Source: Methanohalophilus portucalensis | Lineage (GTDB): Archaea; Halobacteriota; Methanosarcinia; Methanosarcinales; Methanosarcinaceae | Assembly (NCBI RefSeq): GCF_002761295.1 | Contig: NZ_CP017881.1 | Coordinates: 1,475,069-1,539,068, forward strand | Length of the DNA stretch: 64,000 nucleotides | Direction of reading: 5' to 3' | Shown here: in pieces, positions 18,368 to 27,740 of the stretch | How the letters are laid out: each line of letters opens with the position of its first letter | Position numbering within the stretch: the first letter of the stretch is position 1 | Position numbers and translations under genes: made by a program | The notes under the pieces: generated by a model | What the model was told of the DNA's origin: nothing | Database searches by the model: none | What the model saw: the letters and a program-made list of their open reading frames with translations, nothing else

Positions 18368-18928
18368 ATGAATAAATTATTCGGTAAATGGGATATGACT
18401 GAGGTTGAAGTTGCCGATCCCGGTCTCAGAAGGTATGTGAATGTCGATCCAATTGCAATCCCCAACACGGGTGGCAGGCACGCAAGACAGCAGTTCAATA
18501 AGTCCGATCTTTCAATTGTTGAAAGACTTATTACCAGTCTGATGCGTGGAGAGGAGAATACAGGTCAGAAGCAGTGCACAATGACTGCTGTAAAGGAAGC
18601 TTTTGATATTATCCATTCCAAAACGGACAAAAATCCTGTTCAGGTACTTGTTGAGGCAATTTCCCATACTGGTCCAAGGGAAGAGGTAGTACGTCTTAAA
18701 TACGGTGGAATCTCTGTACCAAAAGCTGTGGATACCGCTCCTCAGAGAAGAGTAGACTCTGCACTGAGGTATATTGCTATGGGTACCAAGCAGACAGCTT
18801 TCAAATCCAAACGTTCATTTGCCAGCTGCCTTGCGACAGAACTTATCGCAGCATCAAACGGGGATGCAAAGTGCTTCTCTGTGAACAGGAAAGATGCAAA
18901 AGAAAGGGTTGCAAAGGCTGCACGTTAA
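18368..18928 (+). CDS. rps7: 30S ribosomal protein S7 (S5e)
   Basis: Primary 16S rRNA-binding protein of the small subunit head. Seen: [39 protein letters not shown] and [20 protein letters not shown]. Length 186 residues. AAGGAGA overlaps the end of rps12, indicating coupled translation. fusA follows after 37 bases. Confidence 0.97.
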   Translation: MNKLFGKWDMTEVEVADPGLRRYVNVDPIAIPNTGGRHARQQFNKSDLSIVERLITSLMRGEENTGQKQCTMTAVKEAFDIIHSKTDKNPVQVLVEAISHTGPREEVVRLKYGGISVPKAVDTAPQRRVDSALRYIAMGTKQTAFKSKRSFASCLATELIAASNGDAKCFSVNRKDAKERVAKAAR

Positions 18929-18965
18929 TCTTATATTATAGTGAATTACTGCGTAGGTTGTAGTT

Positions 18966-21158
18966 ATGGGACGAAGGAAAAAAATGGTAGAGCGTGTTAA
19001 AGCGCTTATGAGTAATCCCGATATGATCCGAAATATCGGTATTGTAGCACACATCGATCATGGTAAAACCACTTTATCAGATAATCTTCTGGCAGGTGCA
19101 GGGATGATTTCCCAGGACCTCGCTGGAAGGCAACTTTTCATGGACTCTGATGAGGAAGAACAGGAAAGAGGTATTACCATTGATTCAGCTAACGTTTCAA
19201 TGGTGCACGAATATGATAACAATGAATACCTCATTAACCTCATAGACACCCCGGGTCACGTTGACTTCGGTGGCGATGTTACACGTGCCATGCGTGCAGT
19301 GGATGGTGCTGTTGTTGTAATAGATGCTGTTGAAGGCACAATGCCACAGACTGAGACTGTTCTGAGGCAGGCACTTAAGGAACACGTAAGACCTGTACTT
19401 TTCATTAACAAAGTTGATCGCCTGATTAATGAACTTCAGGAAGGCGGACAGGAGATGCAGATGCGTCTCGGGAAGCTTATTGATCTTGTTAACAAACTCA
19501 TCAAAGGTATGAATGAGGAACGTTATAAGGCCGGCTGGAAAGTCGATGCTGCAGGCGGTACTGTTGCATTCGGTTCAGCTCTTTACAACTGGGCAATCAG
19601 TGTTCCAATGATGCAGAAGACCGGTGTAAGTTTCAATGACGTTTATGAATACTGCCGCAATGAAGATATGAAGACACTTGCTGAAAAATGTCCTCTCCAT
19701 GAAGCAGTCAACGATATGGTAATCAGGCACCTTCCAAGTCCGATCGAGGCACAGGAAGGACGTGTCGGTGCCATCTGGCATGGCGATAAGACTTCTGAAA
19801 TAGGCAAGTCAATGAAAGATGCCGATGCAAATGGAGATATTGCTTTCATGGTTACCGATATTGCAATGGATCCACATGCAGGTGAAGTTGCTACAGGAAG
19901 GCTCTTTAGTGGCTCCTTAACAAGGGGTATGGAAGTTAACGTTTCAGGAACAACCGTCAAAAACAGAATCCAGCAGGTTGGTGTGTTTATGGGTCCTGAA
20001 AGGTTGGAAGTGGAAAAGATTCCCGCAGGCAACATTGCTGCTGTAACTGGTCTCAAAGATGCTATCGTAGGTTCTACTGTCACAACCCTGGAAGATATGA
20101 TGCCATTTGAAAGCATCCAGCATGCAAGTGAACCTGTAGTAACAGTGGCTGTTGAAGCCAAACATATGAAGGATCTTCCAAAATTGGTAGAGGTCTTGCG
20201 TCAGGTAGCTAAAGAGGATCCAACTCTTCAAATAAAACTTGACGAAGAAACCGGTGAGCATCTTCTTGCAGGAATGGGTGAGTTACACCTTGAAGTCATA
20301 GGTCACAGGATTGAACGTGATAAGGGTGTAGAAATCACTACCACCCCTCCAATCGTTGTTTACCGTGAATCTGTAAAATCTCATGCAGGTCCTGTTGAAG
20401 GAAAGTCCCCTAACAGGCATAACAGGTTCTATATCGAGATTGAGCCACTTGACCCTGAAATCATCAAGCTTATCAAGGACGGCGAAATCAACATGAGGAT
20501 GCCCGAGCTTGAAAGAAGGGAACTGCTTATGAATGCCGGTATGAGCAAGGAAGAGGCCAAAGGCCTTGTGGATATTTATGAAAGCAATATCTTCCTTGAC
20601 ATGACCAAGGGTATTCAGTACCTGAACGAAACAATGGAATTGATTCTTGAAGGTTTCACAGAGGTTATGAAAGAAGGTCCTCTTGCCAGGGAACCATGCA
20701 TGGGTGTAAAAGTCAAACTCATGGATGCCAAACTTCACGAAGATGCTGTCCACCGTGGTCCTGCACAGGTAATTCCTGCATCAAGACAGGCTATTCAGGC
20801 ATCAATGCTTCTGGCAGGAGATGTTCTCTTCGAACCGTACCAGAAAGTATTTATCCAGGTGCCACAGGAACAGATGGGCGGCGCAACCAAAGAAATACAG
20901 GGTCGCCGTGGAATCATAGTGAATATGACATCTGAAGGTGACACTACAGTGATCGAATCCAAGGCTCCGGTATCAGAGCTTTTCGGTTTTGCAGGTGACA
21001 TACGTTCTGCAACCGAAGGTCGTGCCATGTGGAGTACTGAATTTGCAGGATTCGACTCTCTGCCTGCCAATATGGTTGCAGAGATTGTGAACGAGATAAG
21101 AGAAAGGAAAGGTCTCAAGGCAGGCGTACCACAGCCTGAAGATTTCCTTAGTATGTGA
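18966..21158 (+). CDS. fusA: translation elongation factor 2
   Basis: Ribosome translocase GTPase. Seen: G1 [10 protein letters not shown]2 ERGITI, G3 [11 protein letters not shown]4 NKVD, and the domain IV tip [18 protein letters not shown], in which the histidine of HRG is the diphthamide site in archaea and eukaryotes. 730 residues is the standard length. A weak TAGGTT serves as ribosome binding site. A perfect palindrome overlaps the stop codon. Confidence 0.98.
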   Translation: MGRRKKMVERVKALMSNPDMIRNIGIVAHIDHGKTTLSDNLLAGAGMISQDLAGRQLFMDSDEEEQERGITIDSANVSMVHEYDNNEYLINLIDTPGHVDFGGDVTRAMRAVDGAVVVIDAVEGTMPQTETVLRQALKEHVRPVLFINKVDRLINELQEGGQEMQMRLGKLIDLVNKLIKGMNEERYKAGWKVDAAGGTVAFGSALYNWAISVPMMQKTGVSFNDVYEYCRNEDMKTLAEKCPLHEAVNDMVIRHLPSPIEAQEGRVGAIWHGDKTSEIGKSMKDADANGDIAFMVTDIAMDPHAGEVATGRLFSGSLTRGMEVNVSGTTVKNRIQQVGVFMGPERLEVEKIPAGNIAAVTGLKDAIVGSTVTTLEDMMPFESIQHASEPVVTVAVEAKHMKDLPKLVEVLRQVAKEDPTLQIKLDEETGEHLLAGMGELHLEVIGHRIERDKGVEITTTPPIVVYRESVKSHAGPVEGKSPNRHNRFYIEIEPLDPEIIKLIKDGEINMRMPELERRELLMNAGMSKEEAKGLVDIYESNIFLDMTKGIQYLNETMELILEGFTEVMKEGPLAREPCMGVKVKLMDAKLHEDAVHRGPAQVIPASRQAIQASMLLAGDVLFEPYQKVFIQVPQEQMGGATKEIQGRRGIIVNMTSEGDTTVIESKAPVSELFGFAGDIRSATEGRAMWSTEFAGFDSLPANMVAEIVNEIRERKGLKAGVPQPEDFLSM

Positions 21159-21175
21159 GAAGGGAATTCCCTTCT
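21158..21175 (+). terminator. 18-bp perfect palindrome at the end of fusA
   Basis: AGAAGGGAATTCCCTTCT is its own reverse complement and starts at the last base of the fusA stop codon. TACTTTATAAT follows. It can form a hairpin and probably ends or processes the long rpo-fusA transcript before tuf. Confidence 0.6.
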
Positions 21176-21186
21176 TACTTTATAAT

Positions 21187-21217
21187 GTCGTTAGAAAGAT
21201 TTAAACCTATTAACGAC
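21187..21217 (+). promoter_or_regulatory. tuf promoter: TATA element inside an inverted repeat
   Basis: ATTTAAACC near 21199-21207 is a plausible TATA element and predicts a start near 21229, about 40 bases before the tuf ATG. It is enclosed by GTCGTTA (21187-21193) and TAACGAC (21211-21217), a perfect 7-bp inverted repeat with a 17-bp gap. A dimeric regulator bound here would block or aid TBP binding. Confidence 0.5.
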
Positions 21218-21270
21218 TATTACAGACAAAAAACCCTATAATTACATCAAATTAGAAGGAGAATCGATAT

Positions 21271-22539
21271 ATGGCAGACAAACCACATATGAACTTAGCA
21301 GTTATCGGTCACATCGACCACGGAAAGTCCACTCTTGTCGGTAGGCTTATGTACGAAACCGGTGCTATCCCACAGCACATTATCGACAAATTCAGAGAAG
21401 AAGCAAAAGAGAAAGGAAAAGAATCCTTTGCCTTCGCATGGGTGATGGACTCTCTCAAAGAAGAACGTGAGAGGGGTATCACTATTGATATCGCTCACAA
21501 GAGGTTTGACACCGACAAGTACTACTTTACAATCGTGGATTGTCCAGGTCACCGTGACTTCGTTAAGAACATGATCACCGGTGCATCCCAGGCAGATGCC
21601 GCAGTCCTTGTGGTAGCAGCAACAGACGGTGTAATGGCACAGACAAAGGAACACGTTTTCCTTTCCAGAACCCTCGGTATCAATCAGCTCATTATCGCTG
21701 TCAATAAGATGGATGCAACTGACTACAGTGAGGACAAGTACAACCAGGTCAAAAAGGACGTATCCGAACTTCTGGGTATGGTTGGTTTCAAGGCTGCAGA
21801 TGTCCCATTCATTCCAACTTCTGCCTTTGAAGGTGACAATATATCTAAGAACAGTTCCAACACTCCATGGTACAACGGTCCAACTATCCTCGAGTGCCTG
21901 AACAATCTGCAACTTCCAGAAGCTCCAGATGATCTGCCTCTCCGTGTACCTGTACAGGATGCATACACAATTTCCGGTATCGGTACAGTACCTGTAGGTC
22001 GTGTAGAAACCGGTGTAATGAAGAAAGGCCAGATGGTCACTTTCATGCCAAGTGGAGCAAGCGGTGAAGTAAAGTCAATTGAGATGCACCACGAAGAAGC
22101 AAACGAAGCCAGACCCGGTGACAATATCGGATGGAACGTCAGAGGTGTCGGTAAAGCCGATGTCAGGCGTGGGGATGTCTGTGGTGAATCCAAGAATCCA
22201 CCAACAGTCGCTGATGAATTCACAGGTCAGGTTGTTGTTCTGCAACATCCATCCGCAGTCACAATCGGTTACACACCTGTATTCCACTGCCACACAACCC
22301 AGACTGCCTGTACACTGATGTCCATTGACAAGAAACTGGATCCAAAATCCGGTCAGGTCAAAGAAGAAAACCCAACCTTCATCAAGGCTGGTGACGCAGC
22401 AATCATAACAGTCAAGCCAACAAGGCCAATGGTCATTGAACCTGTCAAGGAAATCCCACAGCTCGGAAGGTTCGCTATCCGTGATATGGGTATGACCATC
22501 GCTGCCGGTATGTGCATGAGTGTTAAAGAGAAAAAGTAA
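21271..22539 (+). CDS. tuf: translation elongation factor 1-alpha
   Basis: GTPase that carries aminoacyl-tRNA to the ribosome. Seen: G1 [10 protein letters not shown]2 ERGITIDI, G3 DCPGHRDF, G4 NKMD, and SAFEGDNI in the G5 region; 422 residues is typical of archaea. AGAAGGAGA precedes the ATG. It has its own likely promoter between 21187 and 21230 and is followed by rps10. Confidence 0.98.
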   Translation: MADKPHMNLAVIGHIDHGKSTLVGRLMYETGAIPQHIIDKFREEAKEKGKESFAFAWVMDSLKEERERGITIDIAHKRFDTDKYYFTIVDCPGHRDFVKNMITGASQADAAVLVVAATDGVMAQTKEHVFLSRTLGINQLIIAVNKMDATDYSEDKYNQVKKDVSELLGMVGFKAADVPFIPTSAFEGDNISKNSSNTPWYNGPTILECLNNLQLPEAPDDLPLRVPVQDAYTISGIGTVPVGRVETGVMKKGQMVTFMPSGASGEVKSIEMHHEEANEARPGDNIGWNVRGVGKADVRRGDVCGESKNPPTVADEFTGQVVVLQHPSAVTIGYTPVFHCHTTQTACTLMSIDKKLDPKSGQVKEENPTFIKAGDAAIITVKPTRPMVIEPVKEIPQLGRFAIRDMGMTIAAGMCMSVKEKK

Positions 22540-22575
22540 ACACTCAATTTACCCTTTTTAGGGGGAAAATGAATA

Positions 22576-22887
22576 ATGGCACAGAAAGCAAGAATAAGAC
22601 TGTCGGGAATTGATCCGGTAAATCTGGACGGTGTCTGCGATCAGGTAAAATCCATCGCTGACCGTACAGGAGTAAGTATAGCCGGGCCTGTCCCGCTGCC
22701 CACCAAAAAAATGGTGGTACCAGCACGCAAAAGCCCAAGTGGTGACGGAACCGCTTCCTGGGATCACTGGGAAATGCGTGTTCACAAACGCCTGATCGAC
22801 ATAGCTGCAGATGAGCGTGCTCTCAGGCAGCTAATGCGCATTCAGGTGCCCAAGGACATCAATATTGAAATAGTTCTTCAGAATTGA
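22576..22887 (+). CDS. rps10: 30S ribosomal protein S10 (S20e)
   Basis: Small-subunit protein. Seen: [38 protein letters not shown] and the C-terminal [13 protein letters not shown]. 103 residues. AGGGGGA lies upstream; an out-of-frame ATG at 22569 precedes the real start, which sits at ATG 22576. It closes the translation cluster and is followed by a hairpin. Confidence 0.96.
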   Translation: MAQKARIRLSGIDPVNLDGVCDQVKSIADRTGVSIAGPVPLPTKKMVVPARKSPSGDGTASWDHWEMRVHKRLIDIAADERALRQLMRIQVPKDINIEIVLQN

Positions 22888-22900
22888 GGGGATTTCCCTC
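22886..22900 (+). terminator. terminator after rps10
   Basis: GAGGG (22886-22890) and CCCTC (22896-22900) pair around a GATTT loop, followed by TCCTTCTTTTGTTTTT. The stem overlaps the rps10 stop codon. Confidence 0.6.
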
Positions 22901-23001
22901 TCCTTCTTTTGTTTTTAATTAATTGTCATTTCTCTGTTAATGTATAGTTTCACACCGTTAATTATATTTATTAAATTTACTTCTTATCCTGAGTGATTTA
23001 T

Positions 23002-23202
23002 ATGTCAGAAGAAATAAAGGATGAAACCGAAGGTAAGGTCTATAATGCATTAAAAGAAAGCGGCAAACCAATGAGATCTGGTGATGTTGCCGAGGCTACA
23101 GATATTGATAAGAAAGTGGTCAGCAACACAATAACCAAACTTAAGAAAAAAGGACTAGTATGTTCCCCTAAAAGGTGCTATTACGCTGCGTCTGAGGAAT
23201 GA
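23002..23202 (+). CDS. small winged-helix DNA-binding protein
   Basis: A 66-residue protein made of one winged-helix fold: KVYNALKESGKPMRSGDVAE (helices 1-2), IDKKVVSNTITKLKKKGLV (recognition helix) and CSPKRCYYA (wing). Similar one-domain proteins are common in Methanosarcinales, with no known target. ATG at 23002 is chosen; an in-frame GTG at 22993 is possible. Its end touches the end of the convergent histidine kinase gene. Confidence 0.75.
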   Translation: MSEEIKDETEGKVYNALKESGKPMRSGDVAEATDIDKKVVSNTITKLKKKGLVCSPKRCYYAASEE

Positions 23203-24762
23203 TTAACTTTCCCAGCGCATTTCTTTTCTTGGGATTCGTACCATAAAAGTACTTCCCATTGAAGGATGACTTTTCACGGCCACTTTTCCATTGTGCATTT
23301 CTGTGAATTTTTTAACCAGTGCAAGTCCAAGTCCTGTGCCCTGGTACTTTCTGGTGCTGGAAGAATCCGCCTGTGTGAAGGGTTCAAAAATCCTGTGAAT
23401 ATCAGTTTCATTGATGCCAATACCTGTGTCGATTACATCGATCTCAAGCTCAAGTGAGCTGAGTGCGGATCTGACAGTGATTGTTTTTCCTTCTGGTGTA
23501 AACTTAAAGGCATTATCCACGAGATTATAAATTATTTCCTCAATTTTATCCGTATCTACATACATAATATCTTTTTCATTATCGATGGTGAAATAGACAA
23601 TTGCCCCTCTTTTGGCTTCCATATTTTTGATTTTTTCCCGGATTTCTTTCATGAAGGGCACAAATTCAACTTTCTGAACCTTCATTTCCATCTTGCAGGT
23701 TTCGATTCTTGAAATATCAAGTAGATTATTAATCAGATCAAGCAGGTGACGTCCGTTTTTTGATACGTTTGTCATATATCTTTTCTGTTTATCATTAAGA
23801 TTTCCATACCTTTCCGTGAGAACAACATCTGTAAATCCAATTACTGAATTTAATGGGGTCCTGAGTTCATGACTCATATTGGCTATGAATTCACTTTTTG
23901 TACGGTTGGATGATTCTGCAAGGAGTTTTGCTTTTATCAGGGTTTCCTCTGTTTTTTTCTGGTTGGTTATGTCCTCACCTGCAAGGATTATACCATCTAT
24001 ATTTTCATTTTCATCTGAGAAATATGAGAAATTCCATAAGTAGTTTCTCAGATTTCCCCTGTTATCAAAGAGGCTGAATTCACAGTGTTCTTCATTTATC
24101 TTTCCGTCAAGCAGGCTTTTGCATACTTCCCTGATATGATTTTTTTCCTTTTCGGGAACAAAGGTTTCTATAAGATCCCTGCCGTAAATTTCAACCTTTT
24201 TCATCCCGGTACATTCGGAGGCTTTCTTGTTAGCCAGACTTATTTTGAGATTCCTGTCTGCTACAAAGATAATTATTCCGGCGACATCAAGATATTTCCG
24301 GGCCTTGTCTTTTTCGGATTTTAGTTCTTTCTCAACCTGCTTGAGTTTCTGGATATCGACCATCACTCCGCTTATACCTGCAAGTTCGCATTTATCGAAA
24401 ATAGGTTTTGAGGATGTGTGTACGTATTTTATATTATCCCATTTGTCAATTATACGGAACATGTAAGGGTTGTGGATTCCTTGGATGGTTCTTTCTATAT
24501 CCTTCTGTAGGCCGGGTAGGTCCTCGGGGTAAATGTATTGTGTATATGATGTGCCGATGACTTCCTCTACTTTATACCCTGTCATTCTTTCAATTGCCGG
24601 GTTAATGTATGTGAAGTCTCCTCTGGTATTTATGGAAAAGATGACTTCGTTTTGATTTTTGACAAATTTGTTGAAAAGATCATCTCTTTTTGAGACTTCT
24701 CTTTCCAAATCGAGTATACGTTGCTTTAGTAAATCTATATTTTCTCCGCCAGGTTCTTCCAT
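23203..24762 (-). CDS. PAS-domain sensor histidine kinase, soluble
   Basis: Signal-transduction kinase without membrane segments. Order: N-terminal coiled coil, PAS 1 (about 35-140, with INTRGDFTYINPAIERMTGY), PAS 2 (about 155-265, with GRDLIETFVPEKE), HisKA with NMSHELRTPLNSVIGF (phospho-accepting histidine about 297), then HATPase with N box NLVDNAFKFTPEG, G1 DTGIGI and G2 GTGLGLALVKKF. No receiver domain and no adjacent response regulator, so its partner is elsewhere. ATG at 24762 is preferred; an upstream TTG at 24804 would add 14 residues encoded by a direct repeat. Confidence 0.9.
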   Translation of the reverse strand: MEEPGGENIDLLKQRILDLEREVSKRDDLFNKFVKNQNEVIFSINTRGDFTYINPAIERMTGYKVEEVIGTSYTQYIYPEDLPGLQKDIERTIQGIHNPYMFRIIDKWDNIKYVHTSSKPIFDKCELAGISGVMVDIQKLKQVEKELKSEKDKARKYLDVAGIIIFVADRNLKISLANKKASECTGMKKVEIYGRDLIETFVPEKEKNHIREVCKSLLDGKINEEHCEFSLFDNRGNLRNYLWNFSYFSDENENIDGIILAGEDITNQKKTEETLIKAKLLAESSNRTKSEFIANMSHELRTPLNSVIGFTDVVLTERYGNLNDKQKRYMTNVSKNGRHLLDLINNLLDISRIETCKMEMKVQKVEFVPFMKEIREKIKNMEAKRGAIVYFTIDNEKDIMYVDTDKIEEIIYNLVDNAFKFTPEGKTITVRSALSSLELEIDVIDTGIGINETDIHRIFEPFTQADSSSTRKYQGTGLGLALVKKFTEMHNGKVAVKSHPSMGSTFMVRIPRKEMRWES

Positions 24763-24780
24763 TTCGCTCTCTGTTATGAA

Positions 24781-24814
24781 AATACAATCTCTCCTAGAAT
24801 ACAATCTCCCCTAG
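24781..24814 (-). repeat. 17-bp direct repeat, two copies, before the histidine kinase
   Basis: Two adjacent 17-bp copies at 24781-24797 and 24798-24814 differ at one base. Read on the minus strand each holds AGG(A/G)GAGATTG, a Shine-Dalgarno-like run followed by TTG. The duplication therefore doubles a ribosome binding site and start candidate, which makes the kinase N-terminus uncertain. Confidence 0.8.
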
Positions 24815-24924
24815 TCATCACTTCGCCCAAAATGATCCCTCTTGCTCTATCTTCCATATGAGATATTGTGTATGATAATTATTATTCAGATAACATATAA
24901 ATTCATCTATTTATCAGGATAAAC

Positions 24925-24931
24925 TTTATAT
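24925..24931 (+). promoter_or_regulatory. TATA element of tRNA-Arg
   Basis: TTTATAT lies 31 bases before the mature tRNA end and predicts a start near 24954, giving a short 5' leader. Position and sequence fit archaeal tRNA promoters. Confidence 0.55.
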
Positions 24932-24961
24932 CCATCGCTAATCAATAAAAGCGAATCTGGT

Positions 24962-25033
24962 GGACCTGTAGTGTAGAGGATATCACTTTAGCCTCCGGAG
25001 CTTAAAACCCGGGTTCGATTCCCGGCAGGTCCT
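24962..25033 (+). tRNA. tRNA-Arg (anticodon CCG)
   Basis: Cloverleaf: acceptor GGACCTG/CAGGTCC, anticodon loop CTCCGGA with anticodon CCG at 24995-24997, T arm CCGGG-TTCGATT-CCCGG. CCA is not encoded. The anticodon stem has a T-T mismatch at the second pair (24989 against 25003), and position 73 is T. All other landmarks are normal and a TATA element is well placed, so it is treated as functional. Confidence 0.93.
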
Positions 25034-25053
25034 TAAAAATGAGATGCCTGTTT

Positions 25054-25455
25054 TTACAGGCCGTACAGTTCACATAGGGCATTCTTTATTTTCTTAAAGA
25101 GATGGATCCTGTATACATCTGTATTTTTGATGTCAAATATGACAACTCCCTGAGTATGCCATGAGACGTTTTCAATCAGGCCCAATTCGTCCATTTCATC
25201 CACAAAGAATCTGGCCTTGCTGTAATTGAGATTATTTCTCCAGTCCCCAACCTGCATCTTAGATTCGCCACTTTTTTCAAGTTCGAGTTCTTCCAGACCA
25301 AACTTGTATATTTCAAACCATTGAATATCTTCCTTGGTGGCTTTTATCCTTCCCTTCTTGGTATCTTCTTTGAGCATTTTGATAACCAGATCTATATCAG
25401 AAGGAGTTATCGTGCAATCATTGATTTTATTCAGATAAAGGTCGATTTCTTCCAT
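25054..25455 (-). CDS. hypothetical protein
   Basis: A 133-residue, acidic, soluble protein not recognised. The N-terminal half is helical and charged (DLVIKMLKEDTKKGRIKATK), the C-terminal part has ARFFVDEMDELGLIENVSW and GVVIFDIKNTDVYRIHLFKK, which could be a small alpha/beta or winged-helix-like fold. GAGGTAACA just before the ATG is a good ribosome binding site, which supports a real gene. It lies downstream of tRNA-Arg on the opposite strand, with a small membrane-peptide gene upstream. Confidence 0.6.
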   Translation of the reverse strand: MEEIDLYLNKINDCTITPSDIDLVIKMLKEDTKKGRIKATKEDIQWFEIYKFGLEELELEKSGESKMQVGDWRNNLNYSKARFFVDEMDELGLIENVSWHTQGVVIFDIKNTDVYRIHLFKKIKNALCELYGL

Positions 25456-25633
25456 ATTGTTACCTCGTTTTCTTTTTTCTTTATGTGAGGTTTGTATTTT
25501 ATGCAGTATAAGTATTTCTTAACTCAATCAGGGAAAAGCACATAAATCTTACTGTTTGAAAACCTATTTACTTTCTGGGTATCAATTCTGCTTTTTTACT
25601 TTGGTTGTTCATATTATAAATGCAGAATAGATT

Positions 25634-25771
25634 TTATTTACGACTATCTAATTCTTCATCAGTCACATTATTTTTAGGTCTGAGTATACGGTATGTGTCA
25701 TAAATCACCTTTGTACAAAGAATGGTGACAATTATTGTTGAAATTATTACTACAATTAAATATAGATTCAT
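25634..25771 (-). CDS. 45-residue single-pass membrane peptide
   Basis: An ATG at 25771 opens a 45-codon frame ending with TAA at 25634-25636. The first 20 residues form one hydrophobic segment (LYLIVVIISTIIVTILC), followed by a charged tail with KNNVTDEELDSRK. A GTGATG run just upstream resembles a Shine-Dalgarno. The sharp hydrophobic/charged split is typical of real small membrane proteins. Partner and role are unknown; the neighbour downstream is the hypothetical gene at 25054-25455. Confidence 0.5.
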   Translation of the reverse strand: MNLYLIVVIISTIIVTILCTKVIYDTYRILRPKNNVTDEELDSRK

Positions 25772-26029
25772 ATTTCATCACGACTACTTAAACATAATTA
25801 ATATGATTAGTAGCCTGGTTCCTTTTAATTGTATATATAGAAGATTAAATGGAAGTCTTTAGGGAAACTCAGAATAAACGTGTCTATATAGGGTATTTAG
25901 ATATTGATTTTGTGTAATTTGAACATGCTATAGATGAAAGTCTCTTTTAACCATCATTATTTATATTTCAGGTTTCAACATTATTACAATGGCTTTTTGC
26001 TTAATGGTGTTATTTTAGGGGGAATCATT

Positions 26030-27739
26030 ATCGTCGATATAAACATAAAAATAGGTGGAGAAGCCGGTCAGGGCATCCAAACCATAGGATCGGTTCTTTC
26101 AAGGACATTTGTAAGGGATGGTTTCTATGTTTATGGAAATCAGTTCTATCTTTCCAGGGTGCGGGGCGGACACAATTATTTCCACATAAGGGTGAGTGAT
26201 CACCCTATATATGCACTGGATGAAAAGATAGATGTATTGGTGGCCCTTGACAACCAGACAATTCCTGAGCATATTGAAGAGGTCAAAGAAGGCTTTGTGC
26301 TTGCTGATGAATCCATTGTCGGGGACAATGTGAGTGAGAATACAGTATCTGTTCCTTTCACAGAAATCTCAAAGGATGTAAGTGATAAAAAATTATTTTC
26401 AAATACCGTTGCTGTAGGAGCTGTATTTGGCCTGCTTTGCTATGATCTTTCAACACTTAAAAAGTTCCTTTCCGAGACTTTCAAAAGGAAAGGTGATGAG
26501 GTTGTAGAGAAAAACATAAAGGCAGCACAAGCAGGTTATGATTATGTGATAAATGGTAAATTTGAAGGGATTTGTAACTATAATCTCAACCCACAACCGA
26601 CTAAAAGGCGGATTTTGATAAATGGTAACGACAGTGTAGGAGTGGGTGCCCTTGCTGCAGGAGTGCAATTCCTTTCGGCTTACCCCATGACCCCTTCAAC
26701 TGGTGTCATGACCCGTGTGGCAGCACATGCAGATGATTTCAATGCTGTTGTGGAGCAGGCCGAGGATGAGATCGCTGCCATAAATATGGCCATAGGAGCA
26801 TCCTTTGCAGGGGTGCGTGCCATGACTACTACCTCAGGTGGAGGTTTCTGCCTGATGACAGAAGGACTGGGTCTCTCCGGCATCACTGAGACACCGGTTG
26901 TCATCTTTCTGGGCCAGCGTCCCGGGCCTGCTACAGGCCTTCCCACAATGACCGAACAGGGGGACCTTAATTTTGTGCTCCACGCGGCACAGGGTGAATT
27001 TCCCCGTTGTGTGCTTGCCCCTCGTACGGCAAAAGATGCCTTCAACCAGACAAGACGGGCATTTGACATAGCTGATAAATACCAGATACCGGTCCTGATA
27101 TTGAGTGACCAGCATCTTGCAGATGGTCTCTTTACCTATGAGAGGTTTGCTACATCCGACCTGAAGATTAACAGGCATCTTCTGGAAGACCGGTTTGTGG
27201 GAAGTGACTACCAGAGATATACAATTACCGAATCAGGTATATCACCGAGGGCTATACCCGGCCAGAACGGTGCACTGGTGGTTGCAGACAGTGATGAACA
27301 CAACGAAGCAGGTCGTATCGATCAGACTACTGGTAACCGCATTCGTATGAATGAAAAACGTCTGCGCAAGGTAGATGGCCTTACGGATGAAATGCAGATG
27401 CCAGTTATTCATGGTATAGACGGAGCAGATATTTCCCTGATAGGCTGGGGATCTACCTATGGTTCTCTTGCAGAGGCAGTTGATATCCTGAATCGTGATG
27501 AAGTATCCATAAATTTGATTCATTTTAGTGATATTTATCCATTTTCTCATGATACTGTCAGTTTACTGGATGGGCTGAACACCACTATATGTGTGGAAAA
27601 TAATGCAACAGGCCAGTTTGCACGCCTGTTGCGGGCTGAATTAGGATTTGAAGTTTCCAAAAAGATGTTAAGATATGATGGCTTGCCCTTTACACCACAA
27701 TCGGTTATAAGGGAGCTTAAAGGAATGGGGGTGATCTGA
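26030..27739 (+). CDS. korA: 2-oxoacid:ferredoxin oxidoreductase, fused gamma-alpha subunit
   Basis: Subunit of a CoA- and ferredoxin-dependent 2-oxoacid oxidoreductase. The N-terminal gamma domain has GGEAGQGIQTIGSVLSRTF and RVRGGHNYFHIRVSD; the alpha domain starts near residue 190 with GNDSVGVGALAAGVQFLSAY and continues with VEQAEDEIAAINMAIGASFA. The fused order matches the KorA/OorA type. The frame is open to ATG 25934, but no ribosome site precedes it. AGGGGG (26017-26022) instead points to ATC at 26030 (or ATT at 26027), giving the family-like N-terminus VDINIKIGGEAGQG. The beta subunit gene follows after 1 base. Confidence 0.88.
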   Translation: MVDINIKIGGEAGQGIQTIGSVLSRTFVRDGFYVYGNQFYLSRVRGGHNYFHIRVSDHPIYALDEKIDVLVALDNQTIPEHIEEVKEGFVLADESIVGDNVSENTVSVPFTEISKDVSDKKLFSNTVAVGAVFGLLCYDLSTLKKFLSETFKRKGDEVVEKNIKAAQAGYDYVINGKFEGICNYNLNPQPTKRRILINGNDSVGVGALAAGVQFLSAYPMTPSTGVMTRVAAHADDFNAVVEQAEDEIAAINMAIGASFAGVRAMTTTSGGGFCLMTEGLGLSGITETPVVIFLGQRPGPATGLPTMTEQGDLNFVLHAAQGEFPRCVLAPRTAKDAFNQTRRAFDIADKYQIPVLILSDQHLADGLFTYERFATSDLKINRHLLEDRFVGSDYQRYTITESGISPRAIPGQNGALVVADSDEHNEAGRIDQTTGNRIRMNEKRLRKVDGLTDEMQMPVIHGIDGADISLIGWGSTYGSLAEAVDILNRDEVSINLIHFSDIYPFSHDTVSLLDGLNTTICVENNATGQFARLLRAELGFEVSKKMLRYDGLPFTPQSVIRELKGMGVI

Positions 27740-27740
27740 A

